DNA of 64,000 bases. Source: Chryseobacterium sp. c4a (GTDB lineage Bacteria > Bacteroidota > Bacteroidia > Flavobacteriales > Weeksellaceae). The stretch covers positions 62,001-126,000 of the forward strand of contig NZ_WXVU01000007.1 in the NCBI RefSeq assembly GCF_009900745.1. Direction: 5' to 3'. Below are positions 35,901-45,166 of this stretch, one piece after another. How positions within the stretch are numbered: the stretch's first letter is position 1; the number at the start of each line of letters is the position of its first letter. Made by a program: the position numbers and the translations under genes. The notes beneath the pieces are model-generated. The model was not told where the DNA came from. It did no database searches and saw only the letters and a list, made by a program, of their open reading frames with translations.

Positions 35901-35975
35901 ATTAATCAATTTGAAAATTTGAAAATTGATTAACGCTCACTTATTTTCAAATTTCCAAATTCTCACATTTTCAAA
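35901..35975. repeat. A/T-rich inverted repeat between the Fe-S genes
   Basis: TTAATCAATTT (35902-35912) pairs with AAATTGATTAA (35923-35933); further copies of the TTTGAAAATTTGAAAA unit recur in the opposite orientation at about 35943-35972. It forms a compact palindromic repeat of a kind often found between flavobacterial genes. Confidence 0.6.
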
Positions 35976-35987
35976 CTGGAAAAAGAA

Positions 35988-36773
35988 ATGGATTTCAATA
36001 TAAAAACAATGGCAGAATTTGCTGCCGAAGGAAAAGCGCCGGAAGTTTTATTTTGGGTAGGCTGTGCCGGAAGTTTTGATGACCGTGCTAAAAAAATTAC
36101 AAAAGCATTTTGTAAGATATTGAATAAAATAGGGGTAGAATTTGCTGTTTTAGGACAGGAAGAAAGCTGTACCGGAGACCCTGCAAAAAGAGCTGGAAAT
36201 GAATTCGTTTTTCAGATGATGGCTCTTACCAATATTGAAGTTCTGAATGCTTATGAAGTTAAGAAAATTGTAACAGCATGTCCACACTGTTTCAATACCC
36301 TTAAAAATGAATATCCAAGTCTTGGCGGACACTTTGACGTAGTTCACCATACACAATTCCTTAAAACCTTAATGGAAGAAGGAAGACTGAAGATTGAGGG
36401 CGGAGCATTTAAAGGAAAGAAAATCACTTTCCACGATCCTTGTTATCTGGGACGTGCGAATGATGAATATGAAGCACCAAGAATGCTGCTTGAAAAACTT
36501 GATGCAGAGCTTGTGGAAATGAAGCGTTGCAAAACAAATGGTCTTTGTTGTGGTGCCGGTGGTGCACAGATGTTTAAAGAACCTGAAAAAGGGAACAAAG
36601 ACATTAATATTGAAAGAACAGAGGAAGCTTTATCTTTTGAGCCTAAGGTAATCGCAACCGGATGCCCATTCTGTAATACAATGATGACAGATGGTGTAAA
36701 ACATTTCAATAAAAACACTGAAGTAGCAGTAAAAGATATCGTAGAACTTCTTGCAGAGGCAGAAGATCTGTAG
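35988..36773 (+). CDS. CCG-domain (Fe-S)-binding oxidoreductase subunit
   Basis: 261 residues, soluble. Two cysteine-rich CCG-type domains: WVGCAGSFD and ACPHCFNTLKNEYP in the first; HDPCYLGR, GLCCGAGGAQMF and ATGCPFCNTMM in the second. These coordinate Fe-S clusters in HdrB/GlpC/LutA-type proteins. Pairs with the membrane ferredoxin subunit encoded just upstream; the 90-base gap holds only the inverted repeat. Confidence 0.92.
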   Translation: MDFNIKTMAEFAAEGKAPEVLFWVGCAGSFDDRAKKITKAFCKILNKIGVEFAVLGQEESCTGDPAKRAGNEFVFQMMALTNIEVLNAYEVKKIVTACPHCFNTLKNEYPSLGGHFDVVHHTQFLKTLMEEGRLKIEGGAFKGKKITFHDPCYLGRANDEYEAPRMLLEKLDAELVEMKRCKTNGLCCGAGGAQMFKEPEKGNKDINIERTEEALSFEPKVIATGCPFCNTMMTDGVKHFNKNTEVAVKDIVELLAEAEDL

Positions 36774-36793
36774 ATTACAATAAAATATAAATA

Positions 36794-36823
36794 AAAACTC
36801 AGGCTCTTTGCTTGGGTTTTTAT
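36794..36823 (+). terminator. Probable terminator of the Fe-S operon
   Basis: AAAACTCAGGC pairs with GCTTGGGTTTT (two G-T pairs) around CTTT-type loop, ending in a T run. Confidence 0.55.
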
Positions 36824-36875
36824 GCATTATAAACTCAGGAATATTTCTTAATTTTATACTTTAAATTGAGCAGCA

Positions 36876-37367
36876 ATGAAAATTGAAGAATCAAACGTTG
36901 TAGAAACGAACGACTACAGAGTCATTATATACCCGGCATCAAGGCCATTTGAAACAAAAGAGGCAAAGGCAATCACAGAAAAATTATTTGATTTTCTGGC
37001 AACTTGGGCTGCACACGGGAAACCGCTTTCATCATCTTTTAAAATTGAAAAAAATCAATTTATCATTATTTGTGTAGATGAAGAGAAAGAAATGGCTTCA
37101 GGATGCAGTATTGATGCGCTAGGAAAGATTATGAGAGCGCTTGATGAAGAATATCAGCTGGGATTATTTGACAGAATGAAAGCTAGTTTTGTAGAAAATG
37201 GAGAAGTGAAAACATTGAAACTTCTTGATTTTAAGAACAAACTGAAAAATGGTGAATTACCAAAAGATATTCAGGTATTTGACTTTTCTAAAAATACATA
37301 TCTGGACTTTTTAAGCCACTTCCTTCTTCCTTTGGAGAAAAGCTGGGCTGGAAGTTATATCAGTTAA
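36876..37367 (+). CDS. Conserved Bacteroidota protein of unknown function
   Basis: 163 residues, soluble, no signal peptide. Mixed alpha/beta with NDYRVIIYPASRPFETKEA, then FLATWAAHGKPLSSSFKI, and LFDRMKASFVENGEVKTL. Homologues in this phylum are often labelled ABC transporter ATPase, but there is no Walker A, signature or Walker B motif, so that label is not supported. It is a single-gene unit with its own terminator. Confidence 0.75.
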   Translation: MKIEESNVVETNDYRVIIYPASRPFETKEAKAITEKLFDFLATWAAHGKPLSSSFKIEKNQFIIICVDEEKEMASGCSIDALGKIMRALDEEYQLGLFDRMKASFVENGEVKTLKLLDFKNKLKNGELPKDIQVFDFSKNTYLDFLSHFLLPLEKSWAGSYIS

Positions 37368-37391
37368 GTATTTTTATATTACGAACAGAAT

Positions 37392-37417
37392 AAGGGTGGC
37401 TTTTGCCATCCTTTTTT
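37392..37417 (+). terminator. Terminator after the conserved protein gene
   Basis: AAGGGTGGC (37392-37400), TTTT, GCCATCCTT (37405-37413), one G-T pair, then a T run. Confidence 0.8.
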
Positions 37418-37440
37418 GTTTTCCAAATGGGGAGCATTTA

Positions 37441-38250
37441 TTAAGAAGAAAACTCTTCTGAATGAATTTTTACATTGAGAATTTTTGTAGGAGCCGCCTT
37501 ATCATCAAAAGGTGTGGTAGGAAACTTTCCTTTAATAAAAATAGCACACATCGTATTCTGAGGATGATAAAGATAATTATGGTTTTCTTTTCCAACTCCG
37601 TCCAGAATAGCCTGGAAAACTTCATATCGGATTTTCAGGGGATTATAGGCGTAATCATGCCATACAACGATAGAGTTTTCATGCAAAAGATTGTCAAAAA
37701 CTTTCTTTGTATCATTGAGGACCATGTCGTAGCTATGGTCACCATCAATAAAAACCAAATCATATTTTTTCCCTAATGAAGTGAAGTCAAAGAATTTGGT
37801 ATTCGCTTCAAGATGGTTTATTTGAGGGTTCTTTAGTGAAAGGATACCATGCTGCTCGGCATATTTTACATGTAATCCCATCTCTTTCATTTCTTTCTTA
37901 GACAAATTGATGGTGGTACAATCTTCGGTATGTTTGGCAACGTTATAAACACTTTCTCCACGCCATGTGCCAATTTCAATATAAGAATTGACATCATTTC
38001 TCATAGAAAGAGTTTTAAGGAGCTGTAAATCTGTGATTAAAGATCCTCCATCCAGTATGAAACTATCAATGTCTTCAGCCACTTTATCTCCCAGGTGTTT
38101 CATGTCAATCTGTGGCAAAGAAGAAATTCCTGTATATTTCTTTTTGAATTTTTTTTCTGCTTCAAATGAGCTATCCAGAACAAGGTTGATTAAGCTTGGG
38201 GTTTCAAGAATAGTTCGAAAAAAAGATAGAAATTTATTAACTTTAGCCAT
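37441..38250 (-). CDS. Class I SAM-dependent methyltransferase (Methyltransf_24-like)
   Basis: 269 residues. SYIEIGTWRGESVYNVAKH is motif I, and YDLVFIDGDHSYDMVLNDTK and IVVWHDYAYNP are typical of the Methyltransf_24/CmcI-like group that modifies sugars or small molecules. Its position, divergent from a glycosyltransferase and flippase, suggests a role in surface glycan modification (inference). Confidence 0.82.
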   Translation of the reverse strand: MAKVNKFLSFFRTILETPSLINLVLDSSFEAEKKFKKKYTGISSLPQIDMKHLGDKVAEDIDSFILDGGSLITDLQLLKTLSMRNDVNSYIEIGTWRGESVYNVAKHTEDCTTINLSKKEMKEMGLHVKYAEQHGILSLKNPQINHLEANTKFFDFTSLGKKYDLVFIDGDHSYDMVLNDTKKVFDNLLHENSIVVWHDYAYNPLKIRYEVFQAILDGVGKENHNYLYHPQNTMCAIFIKGKFPTTPFDDKAAPTKILNVKIHSEEFSS

Positions 38251-38309
38251 TAGTTTGCTGAGATGTAGTTTACATTAATAATCAAACAAAGATACAACTA
38301 AATAAAATT

Positions 38310-39458
38310 TTGGAAAGAAAAAAGATACTCTTCATCTCATCGTGGTTTCCTAATAAAATAGAGCCTACCAACGGCAATTTTGTGCAGCGACATGCGGAAG
38401 CCGTTTCATTATCGTGTGATGTTGAAATACTGCATGCTATTGGTAATTTTGATCAGGAAGAGCTATATGTTTATGATGACAGAATCATTAATAACATCAG
38501 AACTTTAATCATTTATTATAAAAATTCAAGAAATCCTGTTCAGAACTTTGTAAGAAGAATGAAGGCCTATTCAGAAGGGTTTGCTCAGCTACAGAAACCG
38601 GACTTAATTCATGCTAACGTGTTGCATAACAATATGCTTTTTGCAGTTTATCTGAAAAAGAAATATAAAATTCCATTTGTTGTCACAGAGCACTGGACTG
38701 CTTTACAAAAACAAAATCTATCAAAAACCTCAGGAAATATAAAGCGAATAGCAAGATATATTGCTAAACATGCCGGATATATTTTACCCGTAAGCTATAA
38801 CTTAAAAGATAGTTTGAAGCAGTTGGGTATTACCACTCCCACGAAAGTGATTTCAAATGTTGTAGATACGGAAGTCTTTACCATTGAACCTCAAACGGTA
38901 AAATCAGATCATGTAAAATTTCTCCACGTATCAAGTCTTATTCCACGTAAAAGACCGCAAGATATTATCAATGCTGTTCATTCGTTACATCAGAACGGAT
39001 ATTCTGTAAGTCTGGAAATAGGAGGGGATGGCGATGTGGAGACTTTGATGGCTTTGGTTAAAAACTTATCTGCCGAAAACTATATAAAAGTTTTTGATGC
39101 TATTAGCTATGCTGAAGTTGCTGCTAAAATGCAACATTCGGATTATTTTATCTTATTCAGTGAAAATGAAACCCAAGGCTGTGTTATTTTGGAGTCTTAT
39201 GCGTGTGGAAAGCCTGTGATCTCAACGATGGTGGGAGGAGCTGCCGAATTTATTATTGAGGGTCTAGGAGTGGGCATTGAGAAGGATAATACAGTTCAGC
39301 TTTATGAGGTTTTGGAAAAACTATGCAAACAGGAATATGTTTTCAAAAGCGAATCTGAGATTAGAAATTACTGTGTAGACAGATATTCCAGAAAGGCAAT
39401 TGCGCAGCAATTTACCGAAATATATAATGAGGTTCTTTTAAAAAATAATATCTCGTGA
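38310..39458 (+). CDS. GT4 family glycosyltransferase
   Basis: 382 residues from a TTG start; no ATG lies close by and the first beta strand KKILFISSWFP must be near the N-terminus. N-terminal acceptor half with NGNFVQRHAEAVSL, C-terminal GT-B half with FLHVSSLIPRKRPQDIINAV and the donor-binding LFSENETQGCVILESYACGKPV. Acts in cytosolic assembly of a glycan. The downstream flippase gene overlaps it by 4 bases. Confidence 0.9.
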   Translation: MERKKILFISSWFPNKIEPTNGNFVQRHAEAVSLSCDVEILHAIGNFDQEELYVYDDRIINNIRTLIIYYKNSRNPVQNFVRRMKAYSEGFAQLQKPDLIHANVLHNNMLFAVYLKKKYKIPFVVTEHWTALQKQNLSKTSGNIKRIARYIAKHAGYILPVSYNLKDSLKQLGITTPTKVISNVVDTEVFTIEPQTVKSDHVKFLHVSSLIPRKRPQDIINAVHSLHQNGYSVSLEIGGDGDVETLMALVKNLSAENYIKVFDAISYAEVAAKMQHSDYFILFSENETQGCVILESYACGKPVISTMVGGAAEFIIEGLGVGIEKDNTVQLYEVLEKLCKQEYVFKSESEIRNYCVDRYSRKAIAQQFTEIYNEVLLKNNIS

Positions 39459-40699
39459 AAAGCCTGAAAGATTTTTTAAGAAACTTTTTTAGTAATAGTG
39501 GGCATCATGTTTTCTTCTCTTTCCTTATTGCTAAAGTATGTAGCTTTCTTGGGTCTTTATTGATCATCAGATTGTTACCTGAAAATGAGTTTGGTGTTTT
39601 AAGCATTGTTCTTTCAGTGTTGACTATTTTTACTCCATTTACAGGATTTGGGAGCAGCCAGAGTTTAATGCGTTTCGGTTCAATATCTGTGGATAAAGAA
39701 GAGAAATTAAAAATCTCATCCTACTTTTTTTTCAAAGGACTTTTATTTGAACTGATCCTGATCGTTTTGTTTTTGGGTGTTTCTGTCTTTTATTTTGATA
39801 AGTATGAGGATATCTTCACGATATTTATTTTTTGTGCGATAAGGCTAGGTGGTTTTTATTTTCTCAATCATATTCAGGGGTTTTATCGAATCACAGGGAA
39901 GAATCAGACCTTTGCAAGGATCAATAATATTGTTAATATCGGAGGGCTGCTATTAGTTTTGTTCCTTACGTACTTTTTCAAGTTTTACGGATATCTTATT
40001 GCCATCAGTATAGCCCCTTATTTATCATTATTTTGGTTAAAAAGGGATATATATTCTCGTGGAGCACTCAAACCGGGTAATTATAAAGAGATGTGGAGAT
40101 ACGGGATTTTCACCGCACTTACTTCTCTTACTTCTGATGCCTTATACTCACTGGATATTTTGCTGTTGGGTTTCATGCTGAATGAAAATGCTGTTGCGAA
40201 CTACAGAACTGCTATTCTTATTCCTTCCAATATTACTTTTCTGGCAACCAGTTTCCTACAGAGCGATTTTCCGGTTCTCTCCAAGAACTTTAAGGATAAA
40301 AAATTCCTTCAATCTTATGTTGTGAATTTTAATAAGTTTTTTATCCCCATCTGCTTAGGAATTCTGCTTTTCTTTTATCTATTCAAAAAGTATATAATTA
40401 TTTTATTTTTTGGTGAAAACTATGTGGATAATACAACTTTATTAATGATTTTATCAGTAGGATTCACATTGGGAATGCTCACCAGAAATCTTTACGGAAA
40501 TTTATTACCTGCGGTAGGAAAAATAGAGATTAATACCTGGCTCAGTATAGGTTCTCTTATATTTCTTGCAGTACTTGCCTATATACTGGTTCCTGTTTAT
40601 GGTACCATCGGAATGGGAATTGCAATGACCACAACATTACTTGTTTCAGGTTTGGGTTATCTGTTTTTTTTCTTTTCCTACTTGAGGAAACTGCCTTAA
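39455..40699 (+). CDS. Wzx-like oligosaccharide flippase
   Basis: 414 residues from GTG 39455, in a GTGA overlap with the upstream stop. About 12 hydrophobic helices with the MOP/polysaccharide-biosynthesis pattern LGSLLIIRLLPENEFGVLSI and a final GTIGMGIAMTTTLLVSGL. Flips lipid-linked glycan units across the inner membrane. Works with the glycosyltransferase encoded just before; no ligase or polymerase is nearby. Confidence 0.88.
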   Translation: MKSLKDFLRNFFSNSGHHVFFSFLIAKVCSFLGSLLIIRLLPENEFGVLSIVLSVLTIFTPFTGFGSSQSLMRFGSISVDKEEKLKISSYFFFKGLLFELILIVLFLGVSVFYFDKYEDIFTIFIFCAIRLGGFYFLNHIQGFYRITGKNQTFARINNIVNIGGLLLVLFLTYFFKFYGYLIAISIAPYLSLFWLKRDIYSRGALKPGNYKEMWRYGIFTALTSLTSDALYSLDILLLGFMLNENAVANYRTAILIPSNITFLATSFLQSDFPVLSKNFKDKKFLQSYVVNFNKFFIPICLGILLFFYLFKKYIIILFFGENYVDNTTLLMILSVGFTLGMLTRNLYGNLLPAVGKIEINTWLSIGSLIFLAVLAYILVPVYGTIGMGIAMTTTLLVSGLGYLFFFFSYLRKLP

Positions 40700-40726
40700 T
40701 GGCAAAATCTTTTTATCTTTGTTAGA

Positions 40727-41233
40727 ATGAAAAAAATCTTTCTTTATATATTATTAGTAAGCTGTGTGGTGATCAGTTGCGGAAGTGATGACGATTCTTT
40801 ACAAAGAATTGATCAGATACTGAATATCTACATGAAATCAGATACCAGCCCGGATTTGTTGAATGCCAAAAAAAGTGGATCTTTCACCAGCTATACAGTG
40901 AATGACATGCTAGGTGATAAAGATAATTCTCCTGTGACAACTATTCCTTTAAGAATGAGACAGGATTCGGTTTTTTATATAGAATATATTGCAGGTGCGA
41001 AAAGGAAAAAATTTGATTCTGCGGGTACTACTTATTATTCCAGGATGCGGGTTACCTTGAATCAAATTATTAATAATACCTCTCAGGCAGTGGCTACAGA
41101 TATTCTTGAAATTCACTATCGAAATACACCGGAAGCATTTCAGGTTTCGGAGGTTTTATACAATACAAAGTCTGTATTTTCAAAGGATGCGGGTACACCT
41201 AATTCAATAAATAACGTAACTATCGTAAAATAG
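40727..41233 (+). CDS. Small lipoprotein of unknown function
   Basis: 168 residues. Lipoprotein signal MKKIFLYILLVSCVVISCGS with lipobox VISC; a beta-rich remainder with polar loops. Follows the flippase gene by 27 bases and may be in the same transcript. No family recognised. Confidence 0.75.
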   Translation: MKKIFLYILLVSCVVISCGSDDDSLQRIDQILNIYMKSDTSPDLLNAKKSGSFTSYTVNDMLGDKDNSPVTTIPLRMRQDSVFYIEYIAGAKRKKFDSAGTTYYSRMRVTLNQIINNTSQAVATDILEIHYRNTPEAFQVSEVLYNTKSVFSKDAGTPNSINNVTIVK

Positions 41234-41296
41234 TTTTAAATTTGTAAAATTGTTAGCTTATATTAGGCTAAATTTAATATCTAACATCTAAATAAA

Positions 41297-42565
41297 ATGT
41301 TACAAGTCAATTTTTTACGCGACAATAAAGAACGCGTTTTAGAAGGTCTTAAAAAAAGACAATTCAAGAATCTTGAGTTGGTAGACGAAGCTGTTGCTAC
41401 TGACGACGAAAGAAAAAGAATCCAATTTGAATTAGATTCCCAGCTTTCCGAGATCAATAAAATCTCCAAGGAAATTGGACTTTTAATGAAGGAAGGAAAG
41501 AAAGAAGAAGCGGAATCAGCAAAATCTAAAACTGCACAATACAAAGAGTCGAGTTCAGAATTGAAATCTCAGCTGGAAGTAAAAGAAACTGAATTACTGA
41601 ATATTCTTTATCAACTTCCAAACATTCCAAATGAATTGGTAAAAAGTGGTGCTTCTGCTGATGATAACGAAATTATTTTCCAGTCTCATACTGTAGAAGG
41701 TCTTGGTGAAGGAGCAATTCCTCACTGGGAACTGGCTAAAAAATATAATCTTATCGATTTTGAATTAGGAGTAAAAATTGCAGGAGCAGGATTTCCTGTT
41801 TATTTAGGAAAAGGAGCTAGGTTACAAAGAGCTTTAGTTCAGTATTTCCTTGATAAAAATGTTGATAAAGGATATACAGAGGTAAACCCACCTCACGTAG
41901 TGAATGAAGCTTCTGGTTTTGGAACAGGACAATTACCTGATAAAGAAGGACAAATGTATTATATCAACGAAGATAAATTATATTTGATCCCTACCGCAGA
42001 AGTTCCTGTAACGAACCTTTACCGAGATGTATTATTGGATGAAAGAGATCTTCCGATTAAAAATACAGCTTTCTCTCAGTGTTACAGAAGAGAAGCGGGA
42101 AGCTATGGAGCTCACGTAAGAGGTCTGAACCGTCTTCACCAATTCGAAAAAGTAGAGATCGTAAGAATTGAAAAACCTGAAAACTCTTATGCTGTATTGG
42201 AAGAAATGGTAGAGCATATCAAAGAAATTCTTACAGACCTTGAACTTCCATTCAGAGTATTAAGACTTTGTGGTGGAGATACAGGTTTTGCTGCTGCGAT
42301 GACTTATGACTTTGAAGTATGGAGTGCTGCACAGGAAATGTGGTTAGAAGTAAGTTCAGTTTCCAATTTTGAAACATTCCAGGCTAACAGACTGAAATGT
42401 CGTTATAAAGCAGATGGTAAGTCTCAGTTGGTTCACACTCTGAACGGGTCTGCAATGGCATTGCCAAGAATTATGGCGGCATTGTTAGAGAACAATCAGA
42501 CAGCAGAAGGAATTAAACTTCCTAAGAAGATTGCTGAATATGCAAGATTTGATGTGATTAACTAA
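41297..42565 (+). CDS. serS: Seryl-tRNA synthetase
   Basis: 422 residues. N-terminal coiled coil (about residues 27-100) that grips the tRNA long arm, then class II motifs: TAEVPVTNLYRD, motif 2 FSQCYRREAGSYG and motif 3 LNGSAMALPRIMAALLENNQ. Charges tRNA-Ser in the cytosol. Its terminator is shared with the convergent enzyme gene. Confidence 0.98.
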   Translation: MLQVNFLRDNKERVLEGLKKRQFKNLELVDEAVATDDERKRIQFELDSQLSEINKISKEIGLLMKEGKKEEAESAKSKTAQYKESSSELKSQLEVKETELLNILYQLPNIPNELVKSGASADDNEIIFQSHTVEGLGEGAIPHWELAKKYNLIDFELGVKIAGAGFPVYLGKGARLQRALVQYFLDKNVDKGYTEVNPPHVVNEASGFGTGQLPDKEGQMYYINEDKLYLIPTAEVPVTNLYRDVLLDERDLPIKNTAFSQCYRREAGSYGAHVRGLNRLHQFEKVEIVRIEKPENSYAVLEEMVEHIKEILTDLELPFRVLRLCGGDTGFAAAMTYDFEVWSAAQEMWLEVSSVSNFETFQANRLKCRYKADGKSQLVHTLNGSAMALPRIMAALLENNQTAEGIKLPKKIAEYARFDVIN

Positions 42566-42581
42566 ACTCTATGGTTATAAT

Positions 42582-42616
42582 AAAAATTCCCCTTCAATTT
42601 TGAAGGGGAATTTTGT
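42582..42616. terminator. Bidirectional terminator after serS
   Basis: AAAATTCCCCTTCAA pairs with TTGAAGGGGAATTTT around an A/T loop, with A and T tracts on both sides. Confidence 0.9.
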
Positions 42617-42635
42617 ATTTCCTTATCTCTATAAA

Positions 42636-43715
42636 TTAGTGGCCCAATAATGGATTTTCAAGTCGTGGTATGGGTAAAAATCCTGTAAATGTCAATTCTT
42701 TAGAAATATAATCATCCTTCATCAGTTCTTCTTTCATCAAATCAGTACTTAAATATTTTTTATTATCATCAGGAAGCAATGTTACAACAATAGCATCATC
42801 TCCCATTTGTTCTTTTAATTTTATAGCCCCAATAATATTGGCTCCTGAGGAGATTCCTACAGCTAATCCCTGCTGTTGTGCCAGCTTTTGAGCTATAATG
42901 ATAGAGTCTCCATCTGCTGCACAAATTACATGATTCAATTCATTCAATTTTACAATCGGAGGGATAAACTCATCCGAAATTCCTTGAATACGATGAGATC
43001 CTATTTTATATCCAGTCGTTAAGGTAGGACTTTCTAATGGTTCTAAAGGATGAATTTTAATATTTGGATGGTGATTTCTTAATTGTTTTCCTATTCCCAT
43101 TACTGTTCCGCCAGTACCCACTCCAGCAACAAATGCATCAGGCGTCAGCCCTATAGAAGAAAGTTGTAGTAGAATTTCTTTTCCTGTTGTCATCTCGTGA
43201 ACTTCTGTATTATATTGATTCTCAAATTGACGAGGCAGAAATATACCACCTTGAGCTGCCAGTTTTTCACTTAATTGAATACTCCCTAAAAAACCTCCTT
43301 CTTCCTTGGATATAAGTTCAATCTCAGCTCCCATGCTTTTTATAATTTCTATACGCTCTTTGCTTAGCCAATTAGGCATAATAATTTTAACTTGATGACC
43401 TAAAGCTTTTCCAATAGCAGAAAAGGCAATTCCTGTATTGCCACTGGTGGCTTCAATGATTGTATCTTCGGGACGGATCTGACAGTTCATATAGGCTTTG
43501 TATAAAATATATAAAGCCATCCGGTCTTTAATACTACCCGTAAGATTATAATTTTCGCATTTTACATATATTTTTCCAGGTTTACCTTTAAAAATATATT
43601 GTAATTCTAGCATGGGAGTGTTGCCAACTAAGTGCCATAAGTGTTTGAACTTACTCTCTAATTCAGACGACAGACATTTTTTGTTAAATTCGTTTTTTTC
43701 TATTTTTGACATCAT
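42636..43715 (-). CDS. Cysteine-synthase-like PLP enzyme
   Basis: 359 residues, fold type II. The PLP lysine is in [11 protein letters not shown] (usual cysteine synthase form NPGGSVKDR), followed by [20 protein letters not shown] and the phosphate-binding [14 protein letters not shown]-terminal ~35 residues precede the canonical LVGNTPM start, and the C-terminus has a ~40-residue extension ending [12 protein letters not shown]. Substrates could be O-acetylserine, cysteine/homocysteine or another amino acid. A divergent Lrp/AsnC regulator adjoins and probably controls it. Confidence 0.85.
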   Translation of the reverse strand: MMSKIEKNEFNKKCLSSELESKFKHLWHLVGNTPMLELQYIFKGKPGKIYVKCENYNLTGSIKDRMALYILYKAYMNCQIRPEDTIIEATSGNTGIAFSAIGKALGHQVKIIMPNWLSKERIEIIKSMGAEIELISKEEGGFLGSIQLSEKLAAQGGIFLPRQFENQYNTEVHEMTTGKEILLQLSSIGLTPDAFVAGVGTGGTVMGIGKQLRNHHPNIKIHPLEPLESPTLTTGYKIGSHRIQGISDEFIPPIVKLNELNHVICAADGDSIIIAQKLAQQQGLAVGISSGANIIGAIKLKEQMGDDAIVVTLLPDDNKKYLSTDLMKEELMKDDYISKELTFTGFLPIPRLENPLLGH

Positions 43716-43867
43716 ATTTGGTATTAATATGATGCAAAACTAGTAGGACTCCATCTTTTATTCAAAGGGATATAAGAAATTCAAGAAATTTTTTGGTATA
43801 GAATTAGAAAACAAAAAATATTACGTTTTTTTTAATAAATTAGTGTAACCACCAAAATATATTCAAA

Positions 43868-44329
43868 ATGAAATTGGATGCTATTGACATAAAGCTGCTA
43901 AAGCTGTTACAGGAAGATGCTACTTTAAATAATAAACAACTTTCCTTAGAGCTGCATTTATCAATTGCTGCTGTACATGAACGTGTTAAAAAACTTAGAG
44001 CTAACGAATATATTAAAAAGACAGTAGTCCTATTAGATAGGCATAAATTGAGACTCAGTTTAATTTCTTTTTCCCAGGTTTTTTTAAAAGCTCATACCTT
44101 TGAAGTTCTTCAAGAGTTTGAAAAAGAGGTTGTTAAGCTTCCTGAAGTGATGGAATGCTACCAAATTGCAGGCTCTTATGATTTTTTGCTTCGCATTGTT
44201 ACAGAAGATATGGATGCTTATAATCTATTCCTGCGACATAAATTATCCCTACTTCCGCATGTGAACACAGTTCACTCATATTTTGCCTTATCTGAGGTGA
44301 AAAGTGTTACAGCATTTCCTCTGGAATGA
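43868..44329 (+). CDS. Lrp/AsnC family transcription regulator
   Basis: 153 residues. N-terminal winged helix (DIKLLKLLQEDATLNNKQLS, LHLSIAAVHERVKKLRANEYI) and a C-terminal RAM ligand-binding domain (CYQIAGSYDFLLRIVTEDMDAYN). Responds to amino acids in this family. Divergent from the PLP enzyme, with 150 bases between the starts, so local control of that gene is likely. Confidence 0.93.
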   Translation: MKLDAIDIKLLKLLQEDATLNNKQLSLELHLSIAAVHERVKKLRANEYIKKTVVLLDRHKLRLSLISFSQVFLKAHTFEVLQEFEKEVVKLPEVMECYQIAGSYDFLLRIVTEDMDAYNLFLRHKLSLLPHVNTVHSYFALSEVKSVTAFPLE

Positions 44330-44375
44330 TAATCTTTTATTTTCAAAAAGAGATATTTAGTTATTGATAATTAAT

Positions 44376-44400
44376 AAACCATAGCAATTATGGTATTTTT
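44376..44400 (+). terminator. Terminator of the Lrp/AsnC gene
   Basis: ACCATA (44378-44383) pairs with TATGGT (44389-44394), flanked by AA and ATTTTTGTTT; a short but well-placed stem. Confidence 0.65.
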
Positions 44401-44402
44401 GT

Positions 44403-45146
44403 TTATTCTGTTACAATAACGATCTTTTTATCAGCATTTTTCAGTTTTGCCTCCTTGTCATTCATTGCTTTCATGTCATATTCTATTCTTACGGAATAGT
44501 CATCAACCTGTTTCAGCCAGTCATGCTTGCCGGTAATAGATTTTATTTTACTTTCAAATTTTAAAGTAGTTCCGATATTTCTGAAAAACATCATCATCAT
44601 TCCTCCCATTTGCTGTGCTTCCTCTTTTGAACCTTTAGACTGAAGCATTTCTTCAATATTTTTAAGATTAAAAAAATCTGTATTAATGGTTAATGTTTTG
44701 CCATCCCAGGTATTCAGTAAATTTTGATCAAACGGTAATTTTTCTTTACGGTCAAAATTTTTAAGGAGTTCATAATCCTGAGGCGTAGCGTGATCTATTT
44801 TAAAAGAAAATCCGATGGGAAGGCTTTTATGATCTTCTTTTGTAGATTTTAAAAACATTTTTTTCAGGATTCTGATCGTGTCCTGATTTTCAGTTTTCAG
44901 TTTTCCTTCTTTCTTTATTATATCATGCATACTTGTCCAGACTGTTGGAAAACGATCCATATCCTTGAACTTTTCCTGCTTTAACGAATCAGGAGTCATA
45001 GCCTGCATTTCTGCCATAAATTCTTTGGTATCAATATCCATAATTGCAGACGAAGCAGCATCTTTATGATAAAGCATTTCTGTATTGATACTGCATGATT
45101 GTAAGGTAAACAGACTTATTAAAAATAAGACAATAGTTTTCTTCAT
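44403..45146 (-). CDS. Lipoprotein at the end of the cbb3 oxidase cluster
   Basis: 247 residues. Lipobox LQSC in MKKTIVLFLISLFTLQSC. The rest is charged, with DYELLKNFDRKEKLPFDQNL and a Met-rich short run (MGGMMMMFFRN). Last gene of the minus-strand cco run, 20 bases after the SafE-like gene. No known assembly factor is recognised; role in oxidase maturation is only suggested by position. Confidence 0.75.
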   Translation of the reverse strand: MKKTIVLFLISLFTLQSCSINTEMLYHKDAASSAIMDIDTKEFMAEMQAMTPDSLKQEKFKDMDRFPTVWTSMHDIIKKEGKLKTENQDTIRILKKMFLKSTKEDHKSLPIGFSFKIDHATPQDYELLKNFDRKEKLPFDQNLLNTWDGKTLTINTDFFNLKNIEEMLQSKGSKEEAQQMGGMMMMFFRNIGTTLKFESKIKSITGKHDWLKQVDDYSVRIEYDMKAMNDKEAKLKNADKKIVIVTE

Positions 45147-45166
45147 AAATAGGGGTAAAATTCTAA

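Noticed and set aside
36876..37367. Common label ABC transporter ATPase
   Set aside because: No Walker A, signature or Walker B motif is present.
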